Made by a program: the position numbers and the translations under genes. The notes under the pieces are model-generated. The model did no database searches. It saw nothing but the letters and a program-made list of their open reading frames with translations, and was not told the origin of the DNA. From Sphaerothrix gracilis (GTDB lineage: Bacteria > Cyanobacteriota > Cyanobacteriia > Phormidesmidales > Phormidesmidaceae), in the NCBI RefSeq assembly GCF_030405905.1, contig NZ_JASATW010000019.1, forward strand, positions 44,380-108,379: DNA of 64,000 nucleotides, read 5' to 3'. Of this stretch, positions 17,554 through 25,299 are shown in pieces; the stretch's first letter is position 1, and each line of letters begins with the position of its first letter.

Positions 17554-17868
17554 TTAGGCAAAAAAGACCGTATCATCTCGAACCGCCTCACCTCCAATAC
17601 GCTCCACCTTTCGCTGACAGCACTCACACAAAAAATAGAAGCGGATACTATCTTCCTCCGATTTAATCAATTTATTCAAGCGGTTGCGCAGCTTTGTGTA
17701 CTGAGTTGCTGTCAAACTACACTCGAACACGCTGAACTGCATCCACTGACCAAATGAACATCGTTCCTCAACTGGAAATCGTTTTGACACCTTGAAGATA
17801 TTCATAGCTGCTGCAAAAGCAACTTGATACACCTCCAAATCTCGATAAACTTTCACAAACTTACCCAT
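17554..17868 (-). pseudogene. In-frame chimera: S23/four-helix-bundle N-terminus joined to C-terminal half of Cas2
   Basis: Read from the ATG at 17868 the protein has about 104 residues. The first 36 (MGKFVKVYRDLEVYQ ... VSKRFPVEERCS) match the start of 23S rRNA intervening-sequence (S23, four-helix-bundle) proteins. From FGQWMQFSVFECSL onward it matches the second half of Cas2 (QYTKLRNRLNKLI, EEDSIRFYFLCECCQRKV, ending DDTVFFA). The N-terminal Cas2 strand with the conserved catalytic Asp region is missing, and so is the rest of the S23 bundle. The reading frame is intact across the junction. I infer a deletion fused two genes. The product is unlikely to work as a Cas2 integrase subunit. It sits between cas6 and the leader, where cas1-cas2 normally lie; no cas1 is present. 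Confidence 0.75.
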
Positions 17869-17896
17869 ATGCAACCCATTGGATATATCCGTTCCC

Positions 17897-18802
17897 CTAA
17901 ACATTCCCACCCCTCAACTCCTCTACCCTTCCACCCCTCCGACACATCCCCATCCCCATCGGCGTCTTCCGCCCAACTCCGGCATAGAGGGCAAAGTCAG
18001 CTAGCGTATTGAGCTGTTTAAGAGTAGTTGCATCAACCTGTCCCAAGATTCGGTAAGTAACCTTGCCGACACAGCCAGTGAACTGATTGCAGGCATAGGT
18101 TTTTGCTCCGGTATCTTGAAACTGACTGCGCGGATCAGTGGCAACTTCTGTGCGAATATCGAAGTAACTAGGTCGCAGAAACTCTAGAATTTCTAACGAA
18201 AACTCCAGCCCACTATAGTAGTTCCAGCGGCGCAACAGGCTGCCAAAAACTCGATCGGGAGTTGGCATAGCAGAGTCGAATTTGCTTTGGCGAAAAGCCG
18301 TGGGCGTGTAGAACTGAAGCGTCAGCTTGCGTTCTTGATCTGAGGCTTGCTCATAGAGCTGCTCATAATTGCAGAAGTCGGCCCAGGGCTGGGTGCTTTG
18401 CGGTGTTCCTAAAATGCTGGTGACATGTAAATTAGCAGGCCCTAAGTGCCAAGGTTTCTCAGGATTGAGATTGAGCCAGAGCTGAGTGAGGCGGCCAAAG
18501 AGGCGATCGTCTAGTAAGGAAATGCGCCACCAGCAGGGGGTACCGGAGGAAATAGGCTGACGATAGGTCCACTGCAGCGGCGATTTAGCCAGATTTTGCG
18601 GTTGCCTGCGGTGCTGTTTCAGGAGCTGCAAAGGGCTTAGCGTAAAGGATTTATTGCCTTGGTTGGCGTGAAGTTGGTCGCCCATTTCAGCATCGACAGT
18701 GCTGACCAGGCTGAGAAAGAGGGCGTGGAGATGCCTGCCGGAAGTGAAGCCAGGGGGAATTGGGGATTCGGGCAGGAGATTAAGGACGAGGCTATGGGGC
18801 AT
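17897..18802 (-). CDS. cas6: CRISPR-associated endoribonuclease Cas6
   Basis: A 301-residue Cas6. The start (MPHSLVLNLLPESPIPPGFTSG) and the GRHLHALFLSLV segment fit the first ferredoxin-like domain, with a possible catalytic His in that helix. The C-terminal glycine-rich loop (YAGVGRKTPMGMGMCRR) is the family signature that contacts the repeat hairpin. Cas6 cuts the precursor RNA within each repeat, leaving the ATTGAAAC handle. No effector genes (Cas10, Cas7, Cas5, Cas3) are present in the window, so it is an orphan that could serve another array in trans. About 30 bases separate it from the cas2-like chimera downstream. Confidence 0.85.
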   Translation of the reverse strand: MPHSLVLNLLPESPIPPGFTSGRHLHALFLSLVSTVDAEMGDQLHANQGNKSFTLSPLQLLKQHRRQPQNLAKSPLQWTYRQPISSGTPCWWRISLLDDRLFGRLTQLWLNLNPEKPWHLGPANLHVTSILGTPQSTQPWADFCNYEQLYEQASDQERKLTLQFYTPTAFRQSKFDSAMPTPDRVFGSLLRRWNYYSGLEFSLEILEFLRPSYFDIRTEVATDPRSQFQDTGAKTYACNQFTGCVGKVTYRILGQVDATTLKQLNTLADFALYAGVGRKTPMGMGMCRRGGRVEELRGGNV

Positions 18803-19029
18803 GGCGAGGTAGTTTCTCCGTTTGGTTGACTCAGCGTGTTCCCTATGAGCAATGCCTGCGCTAAAACCCGGAGCAGCAATTCGAGGTCTTCAAGGACTTG
18901 GTAGCTGCAATTGATTGCTGACTGTGATGGGTATTTGATGCGCGATCGCAGGTCTTCTAGGCGATTGAGGAGATGACTGTATTGCGGCAGGTTAAGTATG
19001 GTAGATGCCGGACACATTAACGAGGCCAA
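18637..19029 (-). CDS. Doubtful ORF upstream of and overlapping cas6
   Basis: A 130-codon frame on the same strand as cas6, overlapping its first 55 codons. The first 75 residues have helix-like character (YSHLLNRLEDLRSR, YQVLEDLELLLRVLAQALL) and might be a remnant of another CRISPR-locus protein. The rest is a frame-shifted shadow of cas6. It also overlaps the start of the WYL fragment on the plus strand. I do not recognise it and think translation unlikely. Confidence 0.2.
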   Translation of the reverse strand: MASLMCPASTILNLPQYSHLLNRLEDLRSRIKYPSQSAINCSYQVLEDLELLLRVLAQALLIGNTLSQPNGETTSPCPIASSLISCPNPQFPLASLPAGISTPSFSAWSALSMLKWATNFTPTKAINPLR

Positions 19030-19228
19030 AAGTGTAATTACACTTTTACTAAGCTACGGAGATCTTGAGCCGCCGCTGAAGCAGAGCCTTATGCAGCAGG
19101 TTAGCCAGCCCATAGAGGGCTATCGGCTACAGCTAGAGCAGTTCATCAACCAGCAGCAGCCTTTCCTAGTCAGTTATGGAAGACCAGACCAGTCACTCTT
19201 TGACTTCACGGTTTACTACGCAGAACTA
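18998..19228 (+). pseudogene. WYL-domain CRISPR-associated gene, 5' fragment (split by IS630)
   Basis: This frame encodes 77 residues starting MVDAGHINEAKSVITLLLSYGDLEPPLK and ending FTVYYAEL at the insertion point. Joined to 20189-20593 after removal of the IS and one TA, it gives one continuous frame of 211 codons. The joined product resembles the C-terminal part of the WYL-domain regulators of the TIGR03985 type found beside cyanobacterial CRISPR loci. An in-frame stop lies just upstream of 18998 and the N-terminal half of the usual protein is missing, so the gene was probably truncated before the IS arrived. Confidence 0.75.
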
Positions 19229-20186
19229 TAGCTGTAGCCAATCAGGTTAGGACATAGACTGGAATAAGTTGATACGGTTACTTGACAATGGCTCGACCCT
19301 ACAGCGAAGACTTCCGGCAAAAAGTGATTGAGGCGATCGAGTTGGATGGTCTCAAGAAAAGTGAGGCTAGTGAATTGTTCCGCATTAGTCGCAATACGAT
19401 TAATCTCTGGTTTCAGCGCCAAGCCAAAACAGGCCATCTCAAGCCAAAATCGAGAAAAGGCAATAGTCGAGCTGCTAAGATTACCGACTGGCAGGCATTT
19501 CGCGTTTTTGTCGCAGAACATCGCAACTGCACCCAAGCCGAGATGGCCGCCCTATGGCCAGAGCCGATTAGCCAACGGACTATCTCAAGGGCGCTGCAGA
19601 AGATCAACTTCACGCGAAAAAAAAGACCTATGGCTACCATCAACGCGATGAAGCCAAGCGCAGCGACTTCCAGGAGCAAGTCGGCGATGACCCTAGAGCC
19701 TGCCATATAGTCTATGTCGATGAAGCTGGCATGGACGAACGGGATGATTATGGGTACGCCTATGCCCCGGTAGGGGAGCGGGTCTATGACCTCAAGTCAG
19801 GCCGGCGCCAGGGACGCATCAACATGATAGCGGGGTATCGAGGCACTGAGCTGATAGCCCCCTTCACCATCGAGGGGGCCTGTAATCGGAGAGTTTTTGA
19901 GACCTGGTTAGAAACCTGCCTGATTCCTGCCTTACAGCCTGGGGACTGGGTGATTCTTGATAATGCCACCTTTCATCATGGCGGTCGCATTGCCGAGTTG
20001 ATAGCAGCAGCCAAGTGTCGTCTGCTTTATCTGCCGCCTTATTCACCAGACCTCAATCGCATTGAAAAGTGTTGGGCCTGGCTGAAAAGCCGGATTCGCA
20101 AGCAGTTCGCGTTGTCGGCCAATTTGCGCACAGCGATGGAGGACGTTCTTAGGCAGGCAGCGTCCTAATAAAAGTGGCTACAGCTA
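19229..20186 (+). mobile_element. IS630-family insertion sequence (958 bp) with TA target duplication
   Basis: The ends TAGCTGTAGCCA (19229-19240) and TGGCTACAGCTA (20175-20186) are perfect inverted repeats. The element is flanked by TA on both sides (19227-19228 and 20187-20188), the target duplication of IS630/Tc1-type elements. Removing the element and one TA restores an open WYL frame. It carries one transposase in two overlapping frames. The intact ends and exact reconstruction indicate a recent insertion. Confidence 0.92.
19288..20168 (+). CDS. IS630-family transposase in two frames joined by a -1 frameshift
   Basis: The first frame (19288-19710, ATG start) encodes the helix-turn-helix half: MARPYSEDFRQKVIEAIE, SELFRISRNTINLWFQRQ and QRTISRALQKINF. 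The second frame (open through 20168) encodes the DDE half: an Asp in VYVDEAGMD, an Asp in DWVILDNATFHH, and a Glu in LPPYSPDLNRIEKCWAWLK. The frames meet at a run of eight A at 19617-19624 followed by G, a typical slippery site. A -1 slip there gives FTRKKKTYGYHQRDEAK and reads on to the end. Programmed frameshifting is known for many IS630 elements, so the transposase is probably active rather than mutated. Confidence 0.88.
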
Positions 20187-20188
20187 TA

Positions 20189-20593
20189 AATTCAATCGAA
20201 AAGCGCTTGTACCTGCAAGTATGGTGCCAGGAGGTAGAAGACAACTACGATATCCCGGAGCTTAAACACAATCGAACGCTACGGCTCGATCGAATTCAGG
20301 CACTTGCAGCCATTGACGGTCAATGGCGAGGCCAGCTTGACAGCATTGACGTAGAAATACACTTGCTGAGAGGGCTAGCCAGCGCTTATGAAGCTCGGTT
20401 CAATGATGTTGTTGATGAGAGGTCGGATGATCTACGCCGCGTTGTACGCCGTATTCACAACACTTTTTGGTTCTTCCGCGAAGTCCACCGCTACGGGGCC
20501 GACTGTGTGATAGTCGGGCCAGAACATGTGCGCGATCGCTATGTCCGTGAGCTAGCTAACATGATGGCTCTCTACGCACCGGAAAATCGCTAG
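20189..20593 (+). pseudogene. WYL-domain CRISPR-associated gene, 3' fragment
   Basis: Encodes NSIEKRLYLQVWCQEVEDNYD through IPELKHNRTLRLDRI, DSIDVEIHLLRGLASAYEAR, RVVRRIHNTFWFFREVHRYGADCVIVGPEHVR and the stop at 20593. The 'HNRTLRLDRI' and 'FREVxxYGxDCVIVxPExVR' patterns belong to the WYL ligand-sensing domain and its C-terminal extension. It continues the 5' fragment at 18998-19228 exactly in frame. The stop overlaps the end of the convergent rdgB gene by four bases. Confidence 0.78.
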
Positions 20594-21168
20594 GTAAGCT
20601 GCAGCGATCGCAGCTTTGGCAGGAGCTGTTCAAACGCAATACCCCGGTGACTGTGCTGCTCTTTTTGCGATGGTGTCATCTCGGCAAAGGTTTTGCCTAA
20701 ACGGGGCACATAGAAAATGGGGTCATAGCCGAAGCCACCACTACCCCTGGGGGCGGTCAAGATAGTGCCGGGACAAATGCCTGCGGTTTCCAAGACAATC
20801 TGACCCTCTGGCTGAGCTAAGGCAATGGCACAGACAAACTGGGCCTGACGATTGGGGCTGTCTCCCAGCTCGCGCAGCAGGCGTTCGATGCGATCGCGAT
20901 CGGTTTTGCCATAGCGGGCGGAATAGAGTCCGGGTGCCCCATTGAGGGCGTCTACCTGGAGGCCAGAATCATCGGCGATCGCCCATTTCTCAGTAGCGAT
21001 CGCCACCTGAGCTGCTTTGAGTCTGGCATTTTCTAAAAAAGTCTGCCCGGTTTCTTCCACCTCAATCTCAGATGGCTTCAGCTCTAGCGTCCAGCCCAGA
21101 GGCTGCAGATAGACCTGCATTTCCTTCAGCTTGCCAGGATTTCCTGTCGCCACAACTACCGTCGGCAT
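20590..21168 (-). CDS. rdgB: RdgB/HAM1 family XTP/dITP pyrophosphatase
   Basis: A 192-residue nucleotide-pool cleaning enzyme. Family motifs are VVATGNPGKLKEM at the start, EETGQTFLENARLKA, ADDSGLQVDALNGAPGLYSARYG, and the late GSGGFGYDPIFYVP and HRGIAFEQL. It hydrolyses ITP, dITP and XTP to monophosphates and pyrophosphate. The length is as expected. It stands alone on its strand next to the disrupted CRISPR-associated gene. Confidence 0.93.
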   Translation of the reverse strand: MPTVVVATGNPGKLKEMQVYLQPLGWTLELKPSEIEVEETGQTFLENARLKAAQVAIATEKWAIADDSGLQVDALNGAPGLYSARYGKTDRDRIERLLRELGDSPNRQAQFVCAIALAQPEGQIVLETAGICPGTILTAPRGSGGFGYDPIFYVPRLGKTFAEMTPSQKEQHSHRGIAFEQLLPKLRSLQLT

Positions 21169-21333
21169 TGCGCAATGTCCTAAAGTCAGACCAGATTTAC
21201 CTTTTTAATCTTATCGGCAGCGGCCACGGACTTGGCGACAAACTCGATTGGTTGACAACGGCGATCGCGGCTTACGCCGTGGCAGAGCGTTTTGCCGGAA
21301 CGGTTTGACTGAGCCAGTGACGACAAGGCTAGG

Positions 21334-21999
21334 CTATTCGGCAGCGTCAAGTCGCAGAATATATTGGCTGTTAGGTGAAAAAGTAACAATGGCGCGACTA
21401 GGATTGCTGGGCGGTGAAATCAAATCAATCAGGATATCGGCAGCTTGGCCGACCATCGCCCCCTGAATTAGGCTGCTTTCGCGGCCATCGCCTAAAAAGC
21501 TGCCAACGCTGCGGCCCAGAGACACAAGCTGCGGTGGAGCATTAGTAGGGACCACTGGCGGCGGCGTCTCAATTCGGCTCGGCGGTACGATGTCGCTGGT
21601 GGCCTGCAGCGGAATGAGCTGTCCGTTGACTAAAACCGCTTCGGTAACAATGCGAACGCCATTGGCGCTGGGGACTAAGCGAGCCTCAATAGGGCAATCA
21701 GCGGCGATCGCAATGTTGCCTGTGCGATAAAAAATGGGCTGAGCTAGATAGAGAGTAGTCGGAACGGCAGTGCCGCTGACGGCGCTCAGGTCAAGCTCGA
21801 TCGCTTCTGGCACTTTGACGACTATGGCCGCGTAATCGGTCACGATTTGCGCTAGCTCGGTGGGTTCTGGCAGGGGCGCGATGGGGAACTGTTCAGGCTG
21901 CGTCTGAGCAATGGCGGCGGGGGCAAAGAAGAGAGCGATCGCAGAGGTCAGGCAGGCAGATGCGTTCATTTTGCAGCTTCTCCAAGATTGGGGGGACAT
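21334..21999 (-). CDS. Secreted protein of unknown function
   Basis: A 221-residue protein with a possible N-terminal signal peptide (CLTSAIALFFAPAAIAQ) after a short leader; an ATG at 21969 giving MNASACLTSAIAL is the better start. The mature part has a beta-rich middle (YAAIVVKVPEAIELDLSAVSGTAV, then TGNIAIAADCPIEARLVPSANG) and a C-terminal segment with IVTFSPNSQYILRL. I do not recognise the family. A proline-rich linker (SRIETPPPVVPTNAPP) divides it. It is on the same strand as, and downstream of, the SLH gene, with 150 bases between them. Confidence 0.65.
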   Translation of the reverse strand: MSPQSWRSCKMNASACLTSAIALFFAPAAIAQTQPEQFPIAPLPEPTELAQIVTDYAAIVVKVPEAIELDLSAVSGTAVPTTLYLAQPIFYRTGNIAIAADCPIEARLVPSANGVRIVTEAVLVNGQLIPLQATSDIVPPSRIETPPPVVPTNAPPQLVSLGRSVGSFLGDGRESSLIQGAMVGQAADILIDLISPPSNPSRAIVTFSPNSQYILRLDAAE

Positions 22000-22147
22000 C
22001 GGTGGGTTAGCCGATGTGTCTAAGATGGCTGTTCTGGGATAGCTACGTCGATACAGAAAACTCAGGACTTGTGTTCTGGGAGAGAGTTCTGGATCGATAA
22101 CGAACTTGACTGCAGAATTCAGGTTTGTTCAGGGCAGGAGGCTGTCG

Positions 22148-23086
22148 CTAATCCGCTGTCTCAGGTGCTGATTCAGGCCCAATCACAAACTGAGAAAGCT
22201 CCGCCGTTTCAGGCAGCGGCTCTAGTTTGTTCTCATAGACGAGTGCCTGATAAATCAGGGCTGCCGCCCCACCGCGACTGATGGGTTCATTGGGGTTTAA
22301 CACACTCGGCTCAGGATGGTTAACAACTAGCCCTTTTTGAGTAGCTAGGGCGATTTGATCGAGGGCATAGTCAGGAATCTGAGCCGCGTCGGTATAGTAT
22401 TCGCTTAAATCTAGTTCAGTCTCTGGGGCGTCATCGTTAGCGGCTGTGACGGCGGGCGCGGCTGTAGGGGGTGGCGGGGCAGCTGTAGTCGGTAGCGCAA
22501 AAAGCTGCATCATCGCGGTTCCAGCGAGAGGAAAGGCTAACTGGTTGGGCGTTTTCCCTTGTTGTCTGACAGGTTGCACCGTCTTAGCCGCAGCGGGAAC
22601 GGCTGCCACCGGAACGGCTTCTTCCTGGAGAGCGAGTCCTTCCACCAGGGCCACTATGGCATTAGCACGGCTAATTTCAGTTTTTGGCTCAAACTCATTA
22701 GGGTCAGGCGTGCCCATAAAGCCCATTTCATAAGCTTCCTCGATGGCCGTGCTGGCCCAGTAGTTATCTGGCACATCGGCAAAGGCGCTAGCCTGGGGCA
22801 AAGCCCGGATCGTTTCCGTGTCAAAGGCTTGGCGAATAACAGCGGCATATTCATCACGGTCAATCGGCTGTTCGGGTCTGAAGGTGCCGTCAGGATAGCC
22901 CGTCAGGATTTCGGCCTGACTGAGCTGCTGAATAATCGGCTGGGCCCAATAGTCTGCGGGGACATCCGGATAGGGAGTTTGAGCCTCAGCAACGAGCAAA
23001 AAAGCGCCTGGCAGCAGAGCGATCGCTCCCGTTCCGCCGATAATGGCAGTTACTTTTTGGCTAGACCAATCTTGTTCCAGTCTCAC
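22148..23086 (-). CDS. SLH-domain envelope protein
   Basis: A 312-residue protein with an N-terminal hydrophobic segment (IIGGTGAIALLPGAFLLVAEAQ) that acts as signal or anchor. It has three S-layer-homology repeats. The first (about 38-88) has YPDVPADYWAQPIIQQL and GYPDGTFRPEQPI; the second (about 100-150) has FADVPDNYWASTAIEEA. The third (about 228-295) is divergent and includes LNPNEPISRGGAAALIYQ. A Pro/Ala-rich linker separates the second and third. SLH domains bind cell-wall polysaccharide. The usual cyanobacterial porin barrel is absent, so it is a small wall-anchored protein of unknown role. Confidence 0.88.
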   Translation of the reverse strand: MRLEQDWSSQKVTAIIGGTGAIALLPGAFLLVAEAQTPYPDVPADYWAQPIIQQLSQAEILTGYPDGTFRPEQPIDRDEYAAVIRQAFDTETIRALPQASAFADVPDNYWASTAIEEAYEMGFMGTPDPNEFEPKTEISRANAIVALVEGLALQEEAVPVAAVPAAAKTVQPVRQQGKTPNQLAFPLAGTAMMQLFALPTTAAPPPPTAAPAVTAANDDAPETELDLSEYYTDAAQIPDYALDQIALATQKGLVVNHPEPSVLNPNEPISRGGAAALIYQALVYENKLEPLPETAELSQFVIGPESAPETAD

Positions 23087-23125
23087 AATATTTCTCTCTA
23101 TGTTTGAACTACAGCCGGAATGGGT

Positions 23126-24049
23126 TTATGCCTGACGATCGATGACGTTAGGAGATCCTTCGGTCTGTACGTCAAGTTCTTCACGGCGCAGTGTCTCGCG
23201 GGCTGTCACCGTATCCTGCTCAACTTGCTTCTGCAGGTTCACTTCCTCACGAACAAAAACTTCTTTTTGAATGTCAGCTTGCTCTTCATAAATGTCTATT
23301 CGAGCTACTTCACCCGCTTGAAAATCTTGATTGACTGGGCGATCGCTTGAGGTTTCCCCGCCTGACCGGGTCGAAATCACAACTTTTTCTTTTTGCACCG
23401 GCACTACCACCTCAGCTTGATTAGTTTCCACTTGCTTACTGACAACAACATCGCCAGCTTTATGACGCTGCTTGTCAGTCACTAAGCGTTCCTCATACAA
23501 ACGCAGGCGCTGATTCTCAGGACTCGTAGTATAGAGTTCAGGCGTCTGCTCATAAATGCTAGCCGGTGGCTCGACGGCAGCGGGATTGCTAGCCGGGTCA
23601 GTGGGCGGTTGGGTAACGCTATATCCTTTGATACCAGCTTGCTCTACAGGAACAGACATTTCTACCGGAGCAGAGACTTCAGCACTTCCGGTTCGATAAA
23701 CTGAGCGAACACGCTCTTCGTAGTCGCGATCAATAGCGTTCAAATCAGCGGGATACTCAGGTAAAGCCTCTACCTGCTGCTTAGTCAAACCTGTGACATA
23801 GATACGGGTGTGGTCAGGGGCTTCTACGCAGCGACCAATAGGCAGCAGAACCTGCTTGCCAAATACCCAAAAACCTGTATCAACCACGAAATAGCGAATC
23901 CGGTTGGCTTCATCGATCAGGACATCACGAATACTGCCTGCTTTTTCATTGTTGGCCTGAGTATAAACATCTAGCCCTTTAATATCATTACCGTCTAAAA
24001 AGCGATCTCTGTAATCTGGATAGCGATCGCTGATTTTGAAGAGTGCCAT
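23126..24049 (-). CDS. PRC-barrel plus DUF2382 stress-type protein
   Basis: A 307-residue soluble protein. An N-terminal PRC-barrel (about 18-90: NDIKGLDVYTQANNEKAGSI ... RYFVVDTGFWVFGKQVLLP) is followed by a linker and a C-terminal DUF2382 domain (about 180-300). DUF2382 is recognisable from RLRLYEERLVTDKQRHKAGDVVVSKQVET and the late EEVNLQKQVEQDTVTARETLRREELDV. This pairing is common in cyanobacteria and actinobacteria and tied to stress proteins, without a known biochemical role. The gene is divergent from the membrane protein at 24326. Confidence 0.85.
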   Translation of the reverse strand: MALFKISDRYPDYRDRFLDGNDIKGLDVYTQANNEKAGSIRDVLIDEANRIRYFVVDTGFWVFGKQVLLPIGRCVEAPDHTRIYVTGLTKQQVEALPEYPADLNAIDRDYEERVRSVYRTGSAEVSAPVEMSVPVEQAGIKGYSVTQPPTDPASNPAAVEPPASIYEQTPELYTTSPENQRLRLYEERLVTDKQRHKAGDVVVSKQVETNQAEVVVPVQKEKVVISTRSGGETSSDRPVNQDFQAGEVARIDIYEEQADIQKEVFVREEVNLQKQVEQDTVTARETLRREELDVQTEGSPNVIDRQA

Positions 24050-24325
24050 AGCGCTAATTCAATGAATAAAGACGTTCTAATTTTTGATAGTAATAGCCGT
24101 CTTTTCATCAATCATTAGAGATAGATTTTATTGCGAAATTATCTTGCTGAAAAATGAATGTTTAGTAACAGGTCTTGATTAAGAACCATTAAAAAATAAG
24201 TTTTCTCAGTCTCAGGGTAGAGACTTGTTTTCTACCAAAAACGTAAGTTAAAAAACATCTGACTTTTGAATCTACTCACTACGTTTTTAGAAGTCTCTCA
24301 GGTTTATTTAGGAGCAACCCTCAAG

Positions 24326-24961
24326 ATGACATATCAAGAAGGGGTCAACGAACCTTATTACAAAAATCCTGCCGCACCACCCGTTGTTAATCCTGTCGTT
24401 GAATATCACGATCGCGTTCGCTGGGGGCCGATCTTTGCCGGAATCGTTATTTCTATCGCGGCTCAGCTCGTCTTAAGCGCTTTGGGAGCCTCCATTGGCC
24501 TGACGGCGGGAGCCAGCGGTACGGCGGCGGGAGCAGTCAGTATCGGCGTGGGAATTTGGGCCATTATTAGCCTGCTTATTGCCTTATTTCTGGGTAGCTG
24601 GATTATGGCCAGTACCTGTGGCCCCATGAATAAAAAAACTGCCATGCTTAATGGCACAATTTTATGGGCAACGACGCTGGCAATCAGCGCTTGGCTACTG
24701 GCAAGCGGTGTTTCAGGCACGTTTGGAATCGTAGCGGCCAATGCGGGTTCTGTGGTCGATCAGATTCAGGAACCGGGTGGCATCTCTTTGCCTAATCCGG
24801 AGGCGGCTGTTCCCAACGTGAATCCCCAGGAAGCGCAGCAATATGCGGCCAATGTGGCTAAAGCGGGCTGGTCATTCTTGTTTGGCTCACTACTGGGATT
24901 GGTAGCCTCTCTCATTGGCGCTACAGTGGGTGCGCGCAAGCCCCGTGTCCATACCTCGTAA
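24326..24961 (+). CDS. Multi-span membrane protein of unknown function
   Basis: From the ATG at 24326, preceded by AGGAG at 24310-24314, the protein has 211 residues; a TTG 60 bases upstream is a poorer start. Three to four transmembrane segments are visible: IFAGIVISIAAQLVLSALGAS, GVGIWAIISLLIALFLGSWIM, an Ala-rich segment near WATTLAISAWLLASG, and FLFGSLLGLVASLIGATVGA at the C-terminus. The N-terminal VRWGPIFAGI motif occurs in a bacterial membrane family often found with stress proteins. It lies head to head with the PRC-barrel gene, which may share its regulation. Confidence 0.7.
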   Translation: MTYQEGVNEPYYKNPAAPPVVNPVVEYHDRVRWGPIFAGIVISIAAQLVLSALGASIGLTAGASGTAAGAVSIGVGIWAIISLLIALFLGSWIMASTCGPMNKKTAMLNGTILWATTLAISAWLLASGVSGTFGIVAANAGSVVDQIQEPGGISLPNPEAAVPNVNPQEAQQYAANVAKAGWSFLFGSLLGLVASLIGATVGARKPRVHTS

Positions 24962-25153
24962 GTCTCGTTGGGGGGTCACCGTTGCGCCCTTGTGTGGAAT
25001 ATGACTGAAGCAGCTAGTAGATTACAGTTTGTCTGCCAGCTGTTTCCTGGGCTGTAGGTAGTTGCTTGAGCAGAGTTCTAGTTTTGAGGTCACGCGGCTA
25101 CAGAAATCTCAGTTTAGACTGGGGTTATGACCGACAGCCGCTCATAAAACGCC

Positions 25154-25270
25154 ATGCAATCTGTTCGCGCTCTGCTCAACATCACTATCAGCCTCATTTT
25201 GATCAGCTTTATCGGCCTGAGTCTGTTTCGCCTGGCTGTCTTTTTTCTAGAAGCCCAGCACTTAGTCTAA
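25154..25270 (+). CDS. Possible 38-residue membrane peptide
   Basis: A short frame encoding one hydrophobic helix (NITISLILISFIGLSLFRLAV) with a basic N-terminal residue and a short tail ending EAQHLV. It ends 29 bases before the GH116 gene on the same strand. No good ribosome binding site is visible, and size alone gives weak support. Codon-level conservation in relatives would be needed to accept it. Confidence 0.3.
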   Translation: MQSVRALLNITISLILISFIGLSLFRLAVFFLEAQHLV

Positions 25271-25299
25271 AACCCGCCATCCCTTTGTAAAATCAGGGG

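Noticed and set aside
17824..18012. Pro/Ser-rich plus-strand ORF over the cas6-cas2 junction
   Set aside because: Antisense shadow of cas6 with biased composition; no start site.
19328..19651. Second-frame ORFs across the IS630 transposase, including long antisense frames
   Set aside because: They overlap the functional transposase frames and show no domain pattern; they are shadows.
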